From Burkholderiales bacterium PBB6 (GTDB lineage Bacteria > Pseudomonadota > Gammaproteobacteria > Burkholderiales > Burkholderiaceae_C), in the NCBI GenBank assembly GCA_002255925.1, contig NKIH01000001.1:868001-932000 (forward strand): 64,000 bases of DNA, given 5' to 3'. Each line of letters starts with the position of its first letter. Positions within the stretch are counted from its first letter, which is position 1. The notes beneath the pieces are model-generated. The model saw only the letters and a list, made by a program, of their open reading frames with translations, was not told the origin of the DNA and searched no databases. Shown piece by piece: positions 20,746 through 30,290 of this stretch. Both the position numbers and the translations under genes were made by a program.

Positions 20746-21374
20746 GCCGCCAAGGCGACGATCACGGCGTGGATCGTCGTAAGGTGCTGGGCGGGGCGGC
20801 AGCGGCGCTGCTGGCCCCCTGGGCACCGCTGGCGCAGGCCGGCAGGCAGGCGGAGGAGCCGCTGGCGGACGCCGTGCGCACCATCCTGTCTGCTGCCATT
20901 GCCAACCCGGCGCCGCCCAAGCCGGTTTTTCTGACCATGGACGACCGGCTGGCCTACCTGCGCTGGCAGGTTGCGATGAGCGAGCGCCTCAAGCGCCGCA
21001 AGTCAGAGTTGCAGACACGGCTCGAGTTTCTCGACACCCTCTGGTACGAAAGCAAGCGGGCCGGGCTGGAGCCCGCGCTGGTGCTGGGGCTGGTGCAGGC
21101 CGAAAGCGGCTTCCGCAAATACGCCATCAGCTCGGCCGGTGCGCGCGGCTACATGCAGGTGATGCCGTTCTGGGCGCGCCTGATCGGCAATGGGGATCCG
21201 GCGTCGCTGTTCCACATGCAGACCAACCTGCGGTTTGGCTGCGTGATCCTGCGCCACTACCTCGACCGCGAGCAGGGGGATCTGTTCCTGGCTCTCGGGC
21301 GCTACAACGGCAGCCGCGGCAAGTCCGAGTATCCGGACATGGTGTTTGGCGCCCGGCGCCAGTGGATGGCCTGA
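20742..21374 (+). CDS. Lytic transglycosylase (SLT domain), exported
   Basis: A 210-residue protein translationally coupled to proS (ATGA overlap). The N-terminus has an RRKVLGG motif and a hydrophobic Ala-rich stretch to about residue 33, resembling a Tat or Sec signal. The SLT domain begins near 105 with catalytic Glu121 in LVQAESGF, then [11 protein letters not shown], and ends in [16 protein letters not shown]. Such enzymes cleave peptidoglycan between MurNAc and GlcNAc, giving anhydro-muropeptides that AmpD and Mpl (both in this window) later recycle. The stop is ten bases from the convergent ubiX stop. Confidence 0.88.
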   Translation: MSRQGDDHGVDRRKVLGGAAAALLAPWAPLAQAGRQAEEPLADAVRTILSAAIANPAPPKPVFLTMDDRLAYLRWQVAMSERLKRRKSELQTRLEFLDTLWYESKRAGLEPALVLGLVQAESGFRKYAISSAGARGYMQVMPFWARLIGNGDPASLFHMQTNLRFGCVILRHYLDREQGDLFLALGRYNGSRGKSEYPDMVFGARRQWMA

Positions 21375-21384
21375 GGCGGCTGCC

Positions 21385-21957
21385 TCAGAGCCCTGTCCAG
21401 CGCTTCGGGCTGCCTCGGCCCACGTTGAGCAGTTCGATCACGCGCTCGACGGTGTCGTCCACCAGCTCGTCGATGGTCTGCGGGCGGTGATAGAACGCCG
21501 GCAGCGGCGGGAAGATGATGCCGCCCATCTCGGTCACGGCCGTCATGTTGCGCAGGTGAGCCAGGTTGAAGGGCGTCTCACGCACCATCAACAGCAGGCG
21601 CCGACGCTCCTTCAAGGTGACATCGGCCGCGCGGGTCAGCAGGTTGTCGCCGAAGCCGTGGGCGATGGCGGCGAGCGTCTTCATCGTGCACGGCGCAATC
21701 ACCATCGCATCGGTCGGGTGGCTGCCGCTGGCAATGCAGGCGCCGATGTCACCCAGCGGGTGGCATTCATCCGCCATCGCTTCCAGGTCAGGTCGGCTCA
21801 GGCCGAGCTCGTGGTGCGCGTTCAGCACCCCAGCCGGCGTGACCACCAGGTGGGTATGCGCGCCCAGCGCCTTGAGCCGCTGCAGCAGCCGCACGCCGTA
21901 GATGGCGCCGGAGGCACCCGTCAGGCCGACGACGACGCGGGGCGCTGATGCCTCCAT
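21385..21957 (-). CDS. ubiX: Flavin prenyltransferase UbiX
   Basis: A 190-residue enzyme that makes prenylated FMN, the cofactor of the UbiD decarboxylase in ubiquinone synthesis. The FMN-binding start reads VVVGLTGASGAIYG. The later motifs ASGSHPTDAMVIAPCTMKTLAAIAHG and LLMVRETPFNLAHLRNM are typical. It follows grxD by only seven bases and is last in the hemA-prfA-prmC ... grxD-ubiX run. Confidence 0.96.
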   Translation of the reverse strand: MEASAPRVVVGLTGASGAIYGVRLLQRLKALGAHTHLVVTPAGVLNAHHELGLSRPDLEAMADECHPLGDIGACIASGSHPTDAMVIAPCTMKTLAAIAHGFGDNLLTRAADVTLKERRRLLLMVRETPFNLAHLRNMTAVTEMGGIIFPPLPAFYHRPQTIDELVDDTVERVIELLNVGRGSPKRWTGL

Positions 21958-21964
21958 GCCGGGG

Positions 21965-22276
21965 TCAGCCTGCCAGGACTTCTTGCAGCTCGCCGGCCTG
22001 GTACATCTCCATCATGATGTCCGAGCCACCGACAAATTCGCCGTTGACGTAGAGCTGCGGGATGGTCGGCCAGTTGGCGTATTCCTTGATGCCCTGGCGC
22101 ACTTCTTCGTCCGCCAGCACGTTGACGGTGGTGATGTCCTGCGCGCCGCAGGCCTTCAGGATCTGGATGGCGCGGCCGGAAAAGCCGCACTGCGGAAACT
22201 GGGCGGTGCCCTTCATGAACAGGACAACCTTGTTGCCCTTGACGATCTCGTCGATGCGCTGCTGAACGTCGCTCAT
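21965..22276 (-). CDS. grxD: Monothiol glutaredoxin (Grx4 type)
   Basis: A 103-residue monothiol glutaredoxin with the CGFS active site at residues 30-33, the [16 protein letters not shown] glutathione-binding section and a GELQEVL end. This class carries or transfers [2Fe-2S] clusters, often with BolA. The start at 22276 ([12 protein letters not shown]) fits the family; the in-frame ATG at 22336 is not conserved. In relatives the gene follows prmC directly, but here an outer-membrane protein gene lies between. Confidence 0.97.
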   Translation of the reverse strand: MSDVQQRIDEIVKGNKVVLFMKGTAQFPQCGFSGRAIQILKACGAQDITTVNVLADEEVRQGIKEYANWPTIPQLYVNGEFVGGSDIMMEMYQAGELQEVLAG

Positions 22277-22427
22277 GGCGTGTCTTTCATTCGAATTGGG
22301 AGCAGCTCGTGCTGCGATGCCGGGTTTATACGGCAAAGCGCAGCCGGCTTGCAGGTGTGGCCAGACAAGCCCCGACGCGGCGGGGCGGTAATCGGCATCT
22401 ATTGTCCCAGAGCGCGAGGGCGCGCCG

Positions 22428-23024
22428 TCAGAAGCTGTACGACAAGTTCAGCTGGAACACCGGAGAAAGCTGCATCGAGCGCAACGTCAGGTCGAGGCTG
22501 TCACTGCCGCTCAGCAGTCGCCCGAGGCTCGCGCCGCCCGGCCGCTGGGCCAGCACACCCACATCGGCGCTGATGCCCAGACCCAGCTTGCGCCACCAGG
22601 TGCTGTAACCCAGACCGAGGTAGGGCATGGCGGTGGCCGCCTGTTCACTGTTGTCGATCAGTGCGGCTGATTGGCCCGCGCTGATGTTCCAGGCTTCAGG
22701 GCCGATGGCGGCGGCAGAACCCAGCGCCACAGTTTTTGGACCCAGCCACAGCGCAGTGGTGGCCCGCAGACCGCCGCCATCGCCCAGGGGCGCGAGGTTG
22801 AAGTAGCGGTCGCTGCTGAGCCGGAGTGCGGCGCGTGCAGCGGGGGGCGTGAGGTTCGGGCGGGTGCTGTCGAGCGGCAGGGTCGAGGTGACGCTCAGCC
22901 GGGCCTGCCAGGTCGACCAAGCCGGGTTGGCGTTGTCCCAGCGCAAGCCTTGGCCGCCATCAGCGGCGGTGGCCGCCAGAGGCAGCAGCGTGGCGAGGAC
23001 AGTTGCAAGCAGCACGATGCGCAT
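22428..23024 (-). CDS. Outer-membrane beta-barrel-like protein, function unknown
   Basis: A 198-residue protein with a clear signal peptide ([20 protein letters not shown], cleavage near 20-21) and a good GGGAGG-type site before the ATG at 23024. The mature part is rich in alternating hydrophobic/polar strands with aromatic residues and ends NLSYSF, a C-terminal Phe as required for insertion by the Bam complex. About eight strands would fit. I do not recognise the family. It lies between prmC and grxD on the same strand, with 127 bp before it and 151 bp after it. Confidence 0.7.
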   Translation of the reverse strand: MRIVLLATVLATLLPLAATAADGGQGLRWDNANPAWSTWQARLSVTSTLPLDSTRPNLTPPAARAALRLSSDRYFNLAPLGDGGGLRATTALWLGPKTVALGSAAAIGPEAWNISAGQSAALIDNSEQAATAMPYLGLGYSTWWRKLGLGISADVGVLAQRPGGASLGRLLSGSDSLDLTLRSMQLSPVFQLNLSYSF

Positions 23025-23151
23025 AACACCTCCCGGGAGTCGGCCATCGAGACCTGCGTTGGGCACGCGGGCCAGTCGATGATTCATCGTAACGCGTCGG
23101 CTGGCTTCTGTGGGCCATCAAACAGTGGCGGAAAGCCCCTGTTTGTTTTGT

Positions 23152-24018
23152 TTACAGCTGCGCGCCGATGTTGGTCTTTTGGCCACCAGTGCAGCGGGCG
23201 CGGCCGGCCAGGTCCAGTTGCAGGCGCACGTTGTGCAGGCCGGCGGCGCGCAGCAAGGCAGGCACGCTGTCGCCCTGGTCGTAGCCATGCTCCAGCAGCA
23301 GCCAGCCACCTGCGGCCAGCCAGGTGTCGCAGCCGGCCACGATCTCGCGGTACGCGGCCAGGCCGTCGCCCTCGGGCGTGAGCGCCATGCGCGGCTCATG
23401 CGCCAGATCGGCCAGGTGCGGGTCGTCGCCCGGGATGTAGGGCGGGTTTGACAGCACCAGGTCGAACGGTTCGCCCGCCACGCCCTGCCACCAGTGGCTG
23501 TGCAGCCAGTGCACGGCCAAGCCCAGTTGTTCGCCATTGCCGCGTGCCACCGCCAGGGCCTCCGGGCTGGCGTCGAGTGCATGCACCACGGCCCGTGGAC
23601 ACGCCTGCTTCACGGCCAATGCGATGGCCCCGCTGCCCGTGCCCAGGTCGATCACCCGAGGCGCGGGCAGGTGTGCCAGCGCGCCGTTCAAGGTGTCCAG
23701 CGCCCAGTCGACGAGCACCTCGGTGTCCGGGCGAGGCACCAGCACGGCCGGTGACACCTGCAGCGTCAGGCCGTGAAAGTCCTGCTGACCGAGCAGGTAG
23801 GCGAGCGGCTCACCGCCTGCCAGGCGGTGGCACCAGTCGGCCCAGGCGTGGGCCTGGGCGGGCTGCAGCGGCGTGTCGTCATGGATGAACAGCCAGCTGC
23901 GGCTCTGGCCCAGCAGGCTGCCTAGCAGGTGCTGCGCATCCAGGCGCTCGATGCCCTGTGCCTGTGCGCTGGCGAGCGCTTGTGCCACGGTCATCGGTGT
24001 TGCTGCGGTGCTGGTCAT
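23152..24018 (-). CDS. prmC: Release factor glutamine methyltransferase PrmC (HemK)
   Basis: A 288-residue SAM-dependent enzyme that methylates the Gln of the GGQ motif in release factors 1 and 2. The SAM site reads [13 protein letters not shown], and the catalytic NPPY motif appears in [14 protein letters not shown]. An N-terminal helical domain precedes it. The start overlaps the prfA stop by four bases, so substrate and modifying enzyme are translationally coupled. Confidence 0.97.
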   Translation of the reverse strand: MTSTAATPMTVAQALASAQAQGIERLDAQHLLGSLLGQSRSWLFIHDDTPLQPAQAHAWADWCHRLAGGEPLAYLLGQQDFHGLTLQVSPAVLVPRPDTEVLVDWALDTLNGALAHLPAPRVIDLGTGSGAIALAVKQACPRAVVHALDASPEALAVARGNGEQLGLAVHWLHSHWWQGVAGEPFDLVLSNPPYIPGDDPHLADLAHEPRMALTPEGDGLAAYREIVAGCDTWLAAGGWLLLEHGYDQGDSVPALLRAAGLHNVRLQLDLAGRARCTGGQKTNIGAQL

Positions 24019-25097
24019 GCCCCCGCCTCGAGCGCTGCCATCTGCTGCTGTGAGCGGAAGGCCTGCAGCGCCTGGATCACGTCACCGAGGTCACCTTCCA
24101 TGATCTGCCCCAGCTTGTAGAGCGTCAGGTTGATGCGGTGATCGGTGAGCCGGCCTTGCGGGAAGTTGTAGGTGCGGATGCGGTCACTGCGGTCGCCCGA
24201 GCCCACCAGCGCCTTGCGCGTGGCGGCTTCGCGCGCCTGCCGTTCGGTGCGCTCCTTGTCTTGCAGCCGCGCCTGCAGCACCGCCAGGGCCTTGGCCTTG
24301 TTGCGGTGCTGTGAGCGGTCATCCTGGCACTCGGCCACGAGGCCGGTTGGCAGGTGGGTCACGCGGATCGCGCTGTCGGTCTTGTTGATGTGCTGGCCAC
24401 CGGCGCCGCTGGCGCGGAAGGTGTCGATGCGCAGCTCGGCCGGGTTCAGTGTCACTTCCGCGGCTTCATCAGGCTCGGGCATCACGGCCACGGTGCAGGC
24501 GCTGGTGTGGATGCGGCCCTGGGTTTCGGTGGCGGGCACGCGTTGCACGCGGTGGCCGCCGGATTCGAACTTCATGCGGGCGTAAACCGAGTCGCCTTCC
24601 ATGCGGATGACCACGTCCTTGTAGCCGCCCATGTCAGAGTTGCTTTCGCTCATCAACTCGCAGCGCCAGCCCAGGGCTTCGGCATAGCGCAGGTACATGC
24701 GTGCCAGATCAGCGGCAAACAGCGCAGATTCTTCGCCGCCGGTGCCAGCCCGGATTTCCACGAAGGCGTTGCGGCCGTCGTCGGGGTCGCGGGGCAGCAG
24801 GGCGGTTTGCAGCTGGCCGAGCAGACTGGCCAGGTCAGCCTTGGCCGCGGCTTGTTCTTCGCGGGCCATGTCGGCCATCTCCGCATCGTCGGCCATGGCG
24901 ATGGCGTCGGCCAAGTCTTGCTCGCGTTGCTCGAAGGTGCGGAACAGGGCGGCCACCTCAGCGGCATCGGCTTGCTCACGCGCAATCTGGCGGTAGCGCT
25001 TCATGTCGGCAGTGACCTGGGGGTCGGCCAGCAGGGCGTCCAGTTCGGTGAGCCGGAAAGCCAGGCGTCGGAGTTGCTGGCGCAGCGAGTCGTTCAT
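24015..25097 (-). CDS. prfA: Peptide chain release factor 1
   Basis: A 360-residue factor that reads UAA and UAG stop codons. The codon-recognition PAT motif is in [12 protein letters not shown], and the catalytic GGQ is in [16 protein letters not shown]. The C-terminal [14 protein letters not shown] segment is conserved. It follows hemA after a 184-bp gap containing a short tandem repeat, and overlaps prmC by four bases. Confidence 0.98.
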   Translation of the reverse strand: MNDSLRQQLRRLAFRLTELDALLADPQVTADMKRYRQIAREQADAAEVAALFRTFEQREQDLADAIAMADDAEMADMAREEQAAAKADLASLLGQLQTALLPRDPDDGRNAFVEIRAGTGGEESALFAADLARMYLRYAEALGWRCELMSESNSDMGGYKDVVIRMEGDSVYARMKFESGGHRVQRVPATETQGRIHTSACTVAVMPEPDEAAEVTLNPAELRIDTFRASGAGGQHINKTDSAIRVTHLPTGLVAECQDDRSQHRNKAKALAVLQARLQDKERTERQAREAATRKALVGSGDRSDRIRTYNFPQGRLTDHRINLTLYKLGQIMEGDLGDVIQALQAFRSQQQMAALEAGA

Positions 25098-25152
25098 GGG
25101 GCGGGCGCCGGGCAGGGGGCGCTGGGTAGGCGATCGGGTGGGCGGTCGTTTG

Positions 25153-25188
25153 GGCCGTCGTGTCGGCCGTCGTGTCGGCCGTCGTGTC
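25153..25188. repeat. Three tandem copies of a 12-bp unit
   Basis: GGCCGTCGTGTC is repeated exactly three times, with a degenerate partial copy upstream. It lies in the 184-bp non-coding gap between hemA and prfA. Translated on the minus strand it reads as Thr-Thr-Ala-Asp repeats in an unsupported frame, which I do not call a gene. Confidence 0.8.
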
Positions 25189-25281
25189 GGCGTTTGCCAC
25201 CGGGGGCGTCAGCCTTGGCGCAGGCCGGGGCTGTGGCGCGGGGCCTGGCAGCACGGCCAGGCGAAGCGAACACGCGCAGCG

Positions 25282-26583
25282 CTAACGGCCGGTGTCGTCG
25301 GCGGGGTCGCGGGGCGATTGCCGCAGGAACAGCCGCGACACCACCTCGGCCGTCTGGTGCCGCTGGCTGCCTTCGCTGGCGTGCAGTTCGGCCAAGGCGC
25401 CGTGCAGCATCTTCTGGGTCAGGCCCCGGCTCAGGGCTTCAAGCACGCTGTCGATGTCGTTGCCTTTGGCCAGCAGCTTGCGGGCGCGGGCGATCTCACC
25501 GGCGCGCCAGTCATCGGCCTGGCGGTTCAGGGCCTGGATCAGCGGCACGCTGGCGCGCTGGTCGAGCCAGTGCGCAAAACTCTGCACGCCGGCGTCGATG
25601 ATGGTTTCGGCTTGTTCCACCGCCGCCAGGCGCTTTTCGCCGGCCGTGCGGGTGACCTCCGTCAGGTCGTCGACGGTGTAGAGGTAAACGTCCGAGAGCT
25701 GTCCTATTTCGGGCTCGATGTCACGCGGCACGGCCAGGTCGACCATGAACATCGGCCGGCGCTTGCGGGCCTTCAGGGCCCGCTCCACCGCGCCCAGGCC
25801 GATGATCGGCAGGCTGCTGGCGGTGCACGACACGATGATGTCGAAGTCTTGAAGGCGCGTTGACAGGTCAGCCAGACGCAGGGCCTGCGCACCGAAGCGG
25901 CTGGCCAGCTTCTCGCCGCGTTCCAGCGTGCGGTTGGCCACCGCCATCAGCTTGGGCTCACGCGCAGCGAAGTGCGTGGCCACCAGCTCGATCATTTCGC
26001 CCGCGCCGACAAACAGCACGCGGGTATCGCGCAGGTCTTCAAACAGCTGTGACGCGAGCCGCACCGTGGCGGCCGCCATGCTGATCGAGTGCGAGCCGAT
26101 TTCCGTCGACGTACGCACTTCCTTGGCCACGGAGAACGAGCGCTGGAACAGCTGGTGCAGGGTGGTGCCCAGCGTGCCGGCTTCGTCAGCGCCGCGGACG
26201 GCCTGCTTCATCTGGCCCAGGATCTGCGGCTCACCGAGCACCATCGAATCGAGGCCCGAGGCCACGCGGAAGGCGTGCCGGGCGGCTTCGCGGTTCTCCA
26301 GCACGTAGGTGTGGGCCTGCAGCTGGTCGCCGTTCAGGCCACCGTGGGCTGCCAGCCAATCGAGGGCCGGGCGCACCAGCTCGCGGCTGCGGGCGGGGTC
26401 AGCCGCCACATACAGCTCGGTGCGGTTGCAGGTGGAGAGGATGGCCGCCTCGGGCATGGCGCGCAGCAACTGCTCTCGGAAGCCGCGCAAGGCCGGGCTC
26501 AGTTGCTCAGGGGCAAACGCAAAGCGACCGCGGATATCCAGCGGTGCGGTTTGATGGTTGAGCCCGAGAGCGAAAACACTCAT
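25282..26583 (-). CDS. hemA: Glutamyl-tRNA reductase
   Basis: A 433-residue enzyme that starts haem synthesis by reducing Glu-tRNA to glutamate semialdehyde, which hemL (also in this window) converts to aminolevulinate. The catalytic Cys52 is in STCNRTELY, the NADPH site in [15 protein letters not shown], and the C-terminal dimerisation helix follows. The start at 26583 ([10 protein letters not shown]) is fixed by conservation almost from residue 3. A TATAAT box ends only seven bases upstream. The C-terminus shows the usual betaproteobacterial length. Confidence 0.97.
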   Translation of the reverse strand: MSVFALGLNHQTAPLDIRGRFAFAPEQLSPALRGFREQLLRAMPEAAILSTCNRTELYVAADPARSRELVRPALDWLAAHGGLNGDQLQAHTYVLENREAARHAFRVASGLDSMVLGEPQILGQMKQAVRGADEAGTLGTTLHQLFQRSFSVAKEVRTSTEIGSHSISMAAATVRLASQLFEDLRDTRVLFVGAGEMIELVATHFAAREPKLMAVANRTLERGEKLASRFGAQALRLADLSTRLQDFDIIVSCTASSLPIIGLGAVERALKARKRRPMFMVDLAVPRDIEPEIGQLSDVYLYTVDDLTEVTRTAGEKRLAAVEQAETIIDAGVQSFAHWLDQRASVPLIQALNRQADDWRAGEIARARKLLAKGNDIDSVLEALSRGLTQKMLHGALAELHASEGSQRHQTAEVVSRLFLRQSPRDPADDTGR

Positions 26584-26589
26584 GCCACG

Positions 26590-26595
26590 ATTATA
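26590..26595 (-). promoter_or_regulatory. Candidate -10 box abutting hemA
   Basis: A perfect TATAAT on the minus strand whose downstream edge is six bases before the hemA ATG. No good -35 is seen at 16-18 bp (GTCAGC at 17 bp). If used, transcription would start at or next to the start codon. Confidence 0.4.
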
Positions 26596-26713
26596 AAATT
26601 GCATTCACAAACGCTGACTGAGACATAGCGGGCGTTTTGTGTGGGAATTGATCGGCATCAAGCTCGGTGCAGTGCGCAAGCGGCGCAGCAGGGGCGCACA
26701 TCACAGGTGAATC

Positions 26714-26989
26714 ATGGGTCCGCTGGACGTGTTGTGGCATTTGCTGAACTTCTTTGCCCCCGCCGTGGGTGTGGCCGTGCTGGCCGCCAGCCTCAGCAAG
26801 CTGGTGTGGCGCCGGGGTTTGCGCACCGTGCCTTGGCGCACGCTGGTGGTGTGGGCCTCGGCGGCTGGCGCGGTGGTGCTGGTGGCGGGCCTGGTGCTCT
26901 TCGGCCGTGATGGCCGGATGCTGACCTACCTGGCCCTGGTGGGCGCTACGGCGCTGGCCCTCTGGTGGAAGGGCCTGCGCCACCTCTGA
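26714..26989 (+). CDS. Small hypothetical membrane protein
   Basis: A 91-residue protein with three hydrophobic segments (about residues 10-28, 43-63 and 70-85) separated by Arg-rich loops, ending KGLRHL. An AGGTG site precedes the ATG. It is divergent from hemA (130 bp between) and its stop abuts the convergent miaB stop with no gap. I do not recognise the family; similar small membrane proteins near miaB or hemA are seen in Burkholderiales, but their function is unknown to me. Codon use is like that of its neighbours. Confidence 0.7.
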   Translation: MGPLDVLWHLLNFFAPAVGVAVLAASLSKLVWRRGLRTVPWRTLVVWASAAGAVVLVAGLVLFGRDGRMLTYLALVGATALALWWKGLRHL

Positions 26990-28348
26990 TCAGGCCGGCA
27001 GGCTGGCCGGGGCGGCATCAGATTCGCGCACCAGCACCTCGGCGCGCAGCGAGTGCGGCATCGCGCTGGTGATCGTCACGTCCACCATCTGGCCCATCAG
27101 GCGGGCCGGGCCGGGGAAGTTGACGATGCGGTTGCACTCGGTGCGGCCCATCAGCTCGGCCGCGTTCTTGCGCGACGGGCCTTCAACCAGCACGCGCTGC
27201 ACGGTGCCGACACGGGTGTCGCTGATCGCCTTGATGTTGGCTTCGATGCGGGCCTGCAGGGTTTGCAGCCGGGCCAGCTTGACCTCGTGCGGCGTGTCAT
27301 CGGCCAGCGAGGCGGCCGGTGTGCCGGGCCGCGGGCTGAAGATGAAGCTGAACGAGGCGTCGAAGCCGATATCGTCGATCAGCTTCATGGTCTTGGCGAA
27401 GTCGTCGTCGGTTTCGCCGGGGAAGCCCACGATGAAGTCGGACGACAAGGTGATGTCAGGACGCACCAGCTTGAGCTTGCGGATGGTGCTCTTGAATTCC
27501 AGCGTGGTGTAGCCGCGCTTCATCGCCATCAGGATGCGGTCGCTGCCGTGCTGCACCGGCAGGTGCAGGTGGTTCACCAACTGGGGCACCTTGGCATACA
27601 CGTCGATCAGGCGCTGGCTGAATTCGTTCGGGTGGCTGGTGGTGTAGCGGATGCGCTCGATGCCCGGGATCTCGCCCACGTATTCCAGCAGCAGGGCGAA
27701 GTCGGCGATTTCGCTGGTATTGCCCATGGTGCCGCGGTAGCCGTTGACGTTCTGGCCCAGCAGCGTCACTTCCTTCACGCCCTGGTCGGCCAGCCCGGCC
27801 ACTTCCGTCAGCACGTCCTCGAACGGGCGCGAAACCTCTTCACCGCGCGTGTACGGCACCACGCAGTAGGTGCAGTACTTCGAGCAGCCTTCCATGATCG
27901 ACACGAAGGCGGAGGCGCCCTCGACGCGGGCCGGCGGCAGGTGGTCGAACTTCTCGATTTCGGGGAAGCTGATGTCGACCTGCGCGCGTTGCTGCGATTG
28001 CCGGCGCTCGATCAGCTGCGGCAGGCGGTGCAGGGTCTGCGGGCCGAAGACGATGTCGACATACGGTGCGCGCGCAATGATGGCGGCACCTTCCTGGCTG
28101 GCCACACAACCGCCCACGCCGATCAGCACGCCCTTTTCCTTCAGGTGCTTGACCCGGCCCAGATCGGAGAACACTTTCTCGGATGCTTTCTCGCGCACTG
28201 AGCAGGTGTTGAACAACACCAGGTCAGCCTGGTCCACGTCGTCGGTCGGCTCGTAGCCTTCGGCTGCGCGCAGCACGTCGGCCATCTTGTCCGAGTCGTA
28301 CTCGTTCATCTGGCAGCCGAAGGTACGAATGAAAACTTTCTTGCTCAT
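26990..28348 (-). CDS. miaB: tRNA-2-methylthio-N6-dimethylallyladenosine synthase MiaB
   Basis: A 452-residue radical SAM enzyme that adds the methylthio group to i6A37 of tRNA. The N-terminal UPF0004 domain carries three cluster cysteines (Cys12 in [12 protein letters not shown], then [10 protein letters not shown] and [10 protein letters not shown]). The radical SAM cluster is CSKYCTYC, and a C-terminal TRAM domain binds tRNA. The start at 28348 matches relatives ([15 protein letters not shown]). The gene converges directly on the small membrane protein gene with zero bases between the stops. Confidence 0.98.
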   Translation of the reverse strand: MSKKVFIRTFGCQMNEYDSDKMADVLRAAEGYEPTDDVDQADLVLFNTCSVREKASEKVFSDLGRVKHLKEKGVLIGVGGCVASQEGAAIIARAPYVDIVFGPQTLHRLPQLIERRQSQQRAQVDISFPEIEKFDHLPPARVEGASAFVSIMEGCSKYCTYCVVPYTRGEEVSRPFEDVLTEVAGLADQGVKEVTLLGQNVNGYRGTMGNTSEIADFALLLEYVGEIPGIERIRYTTSHPNEFSQRLIDVYAKVPQLVNHLHLPVQHGSDRILMAMKRGYTTLEFKSTIRKLKLVRPDITLSSDFIVGFPGETDDDFAKTMKLIDDIGFDASFSFIFSPRPGTPAASLADDTPHEVKLARLQTLQARIEANIKAISDTRVGTVQRVLVEGPSRKNAAELMGRTECNRIVNFPGPARLMGQMVDVTITSAMPHSLRAEVLVRESDAAPASLPA

Positions 28349-28415
28349 GGCGAAGACTCCGTCGGTGCGCGCCTCGGCGCCGCACCCGTCAATCAAATGG
28401 GAGAGGCCGGTGCGC

Positions 28416-28904
28416 TCAGGGGCGCGACCAGGTCTGTGCGTCGGCGTTGAAGACCCAGCTCTGGGCTTCGGCGGTGGTGCGGGGCCACGGCTTCACGAGG
28501 ATCTCGTCGGGGCGCAGCAGCCAGACGTCTTTCACCAGACCGAAGGGGTCGATGGTGTAGTTGACGACGGCGCGCGTGCCGGTGAGGTTGCCGGCCAGTT
28601 GCAGCAGGTTGTCGGTGCCACGAACACGCGCACCGGGGGCGAGGCGGGCGGCCTGGCCATTCAGCAGCACTTCGGGCTGCGCCTGGAACTGCAATTCGCC
28701 GCGCAGGGCGGAGGCGGGGAAGTTGCGGGCGGCCTGGGCTTGGGCTGGCAGATGAGTTGCCAGCAGGGCTGTCAGCAGCGTGGCCGACATCGCGGACGAC
28801 AGCGACAGCACCAATGCGGCGTGGAGCGCGTGCGCCTTGAGCGCGTGACAAGCACTGCGCAAGCCGTGTTTCAGGCGGGCCGTCGTCATGGCACAGCGGT
28901 TCAT
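28416..28904 (-). CDS. Exported hypothetical protein
   Basis: A 162-residue protein with a long basic N-region and a hydrophobic stretch at about residues 28-52 ending [10 protein letters not shown], which looks like a signal peptide with cleavage near 57. The mature part is small (about 105 residues) and contains [31 protein letters not shown] beta-rich sequence and a C-terminal WSRP. It lies 67 bp upstream of miaB on the same strand. I recognise it only as a conserved-looking periplasmic protein of Burkholderiales; no function is assigned. A start at residue 6 (ATG) is also possible. Confidence 0.7.
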   Translation of the reverse strand: MNRCAMTTARLKHGLRSACHALKAHALHAALVLSLSSAMSATLLTALLATHLPAQAQAARNFPASALRGELQFQAQPEVLLNGQAARLAPGARVRGTDNLLQLAGNLTGTRAVVNYTIDPFGLVKDVWLLRPDEILVKPWPRTTAEAQSWVFNADAQTWSRP

Positions 28905-28933
28905 GGTGTGTATCCAGGGGCTGTGAAATGATT

Positions 28934-28965
28934 CGGCCCAAGTTTCCTTTCGAAAACTCGGGCCG
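28934..28965. other. 12-bp inverted repeat downstream of tRNA-Met
   Basis: The arms CGGCCCAAGTTT and AAACTCGGGCCG pair over 12 bp with one G-U pair and an eight-base loop. It lies nine bases beyond the tRNA CCA end. There is no T-run on the minus strand, so it may be a processing or Rho-assisted stop rather than a classical terminator. It also lies in the leader of the exported protein gene. Confidence 0.6.
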
Positions 28966-28973
28966 GCTTGTTT

Positions 28974-29050
<77 letters not shown>

Positions 29051-29061
29051 AACAGCCCATG

Positions 29062-29091
29062 ACTATACATCAAGTATTGGGCGCAATGCAA
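29062..29091 (-). promoter_or_regulatory. Sigma-70 promoter of tRNA-Met
   Basis: On the minus strand TTGCAT (-35, 29091-29086), an 18-bp spacer and TATAGT (-10, 29067-29062) lie 11 bp before the tRNA. The distance and sequence fit a strong stable-RNA promoter. Confidence 0.7.
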
Positions 29092-29135
29092 CAACTGTTC
29101 GCGACAAATTTCTTGAGCACCCCGACAATAGACCC

Positions 29136-30230
29136 ATGTTCAGTTTTTTCCGCAAGAAGAGCCCGGCCCCGGCCGATGCGCCTCAACAGCCCGTGGTTGC
29201 AGCACCAGCACCCGCCCCAGCTGCTTCGCCCGCCGCCACGTCCCTGCCGTCGTCGGTGTTGAGCGCGCCCGCCAACGTGGCCGCCACGCCCAAGCCGCAG
29301 ATGGAGCGGGCCAGCTGGTTCAGCCGCCTGAAGCAAGGCTTGGCACGCACCGGCTCCGGCATTGCCCAAGTGTTCACCGGCACGCGCATTGATGACGCGC
29401 TGTATGAAGAGCTGGAAACGGCGCTGCTGATGGCCGATACCGGCGTCAAGGCGACCGAGCACCTGCTGCGTGACCTGAAGCAGCGCGTTAAGGACACCAA
29501 GGCCACCGACCCGGCGCAGGTGAAGGCCTTGCTGATCGAAGGCGTGGCCGAGCTGCTGGCGCCGCTGGAGCGCCCGCTGGTGGTGGGCGAGTTTGTGCCC
29601 ACGGTGATCATGGTGGTGGGCGTGAACGGTGCCGGCAAGACCACCAGCATCGGCAAGCTCACGCGGCATCTGGCTGAAAGCGGCGCCAAGGTGCTGCTGG
29701 CCGCCGCCGACACCTTCCGCGCTGCGGCGCGTGAGCAGTTGTCGGTGTGGGCCGGCCGCAACCAGGTCGAGATCGTCAGCCAGGAAGGCGGCGACCCCGC
29801 AGCAGTGACGTTTGATGCCGTGAACGCCGGCCGCGCCCGTGGCTGCGACGTGGTGATTGCCGACACCGCCGGCCGTCTGCCCACGCAGCTGCACCTGATG
29901 GAAGAGCTGAAGAAGATCCGTCGGGTGATCAACAAGGCCGATGCCACGGCGCCGCACCAGGTGCTGCTGGTGGTGGACGGCAACACGGGTCAGAACGCGC
30001 TGGCCCAGGTCAAGTCCTTCGATGACGCGCTGACCCTCACGGGCCTGATCGTCACCAAGCTTGACGGCACCGCCAAGGGCGGCGTGCTGGCCGCGATTGC
30101 GCTGTGGGTACGTGAGCGCCAGGCGGCTGGCGGTGGCCCGGTGCCGGTGTATTTCATCGGCGTGGGCGAGCAGCTGGAAGATCTGCAGACCTTCAGCGCC
30201 CGCGAGTTCGCGACCGCGCTGCTGAGCTGA
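29136..30230 (+). CDS. ftsY: Signal recognition particle receptor FtsY
   Basis: A 364-residue SRP receptor GTPase that docks ribosome-SRP complexes at the membrane. It has an Ala/Pro-rich acidic N-terminal segment (shorter than in E. coli), an N domain from about residue 55, and the G domain with G1 GVNGAGKTT, the insertion-box DTFRAAAREQL, G3 DTAGR and G4 TKLDG. It converges with ffh, its partner GTPase. The two genes usually sit apart in proteobacteria, so their proximity here is worth noting. Confidence 0.97.
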   Translation: MFSFFRKKSPAPADAPQQPVVAAPAPAPAASPAATSLPSSVLSAPANVAATPKPQMERASWFSRLKQGLARTGSGIAQVFTGTRIDDALYEELETALLMADTGVKATEHLLRDLKQRVKDTKATDPAQVKALLIEGVAELLAPLERPLVVGEFVPTVIMVVGVNGAGKTTSIGKLTRHLAESGAKVLLAAADTFRAAAREQLSVWAGRNQVEIVSQEGGDPAAVTFDAVNAGRARGCDVVIADTAGRLPTQLHLMEELKKIRRVINKADATAPHQVLLVVDGNTGQNALAQVKSFDDALTLTGLIVTKLDGTAKGGVLAAIALWVRERQAAGGGPVPVYFIGVGEQLEDLQTFSAREFATALLS

Positions 30231-30257
30231 CGTACTGATGAGCGGTTGAGCAGGTGA

Positions 30258-30281
30258 GGGCAGCGCGGAGGCCGCGTGCCC
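30258..30281. other. Hairpin between convergent ftsY and ffh
   Basis: GGGCAGCGCGG and CCGCGTGCCC form an imperfect GC-rich stem with an AGG loop in the 60-bp gap between the two stop codons. No T-run follows on either strand, so it is at best a weak bidirectional stop. Confidence 0.4.
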
Positions 30282-30290
30282 TTCGCCGCC

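Noticed and set aside
24976..25254. Small minus-strand ORF across the hemA-prfA gap
   Set aside because: It is Pro/Thr/Ala-rich because of the 12-bp repeat, overlaps the prfA start out of frame and has no Shine-Dalgarno site.
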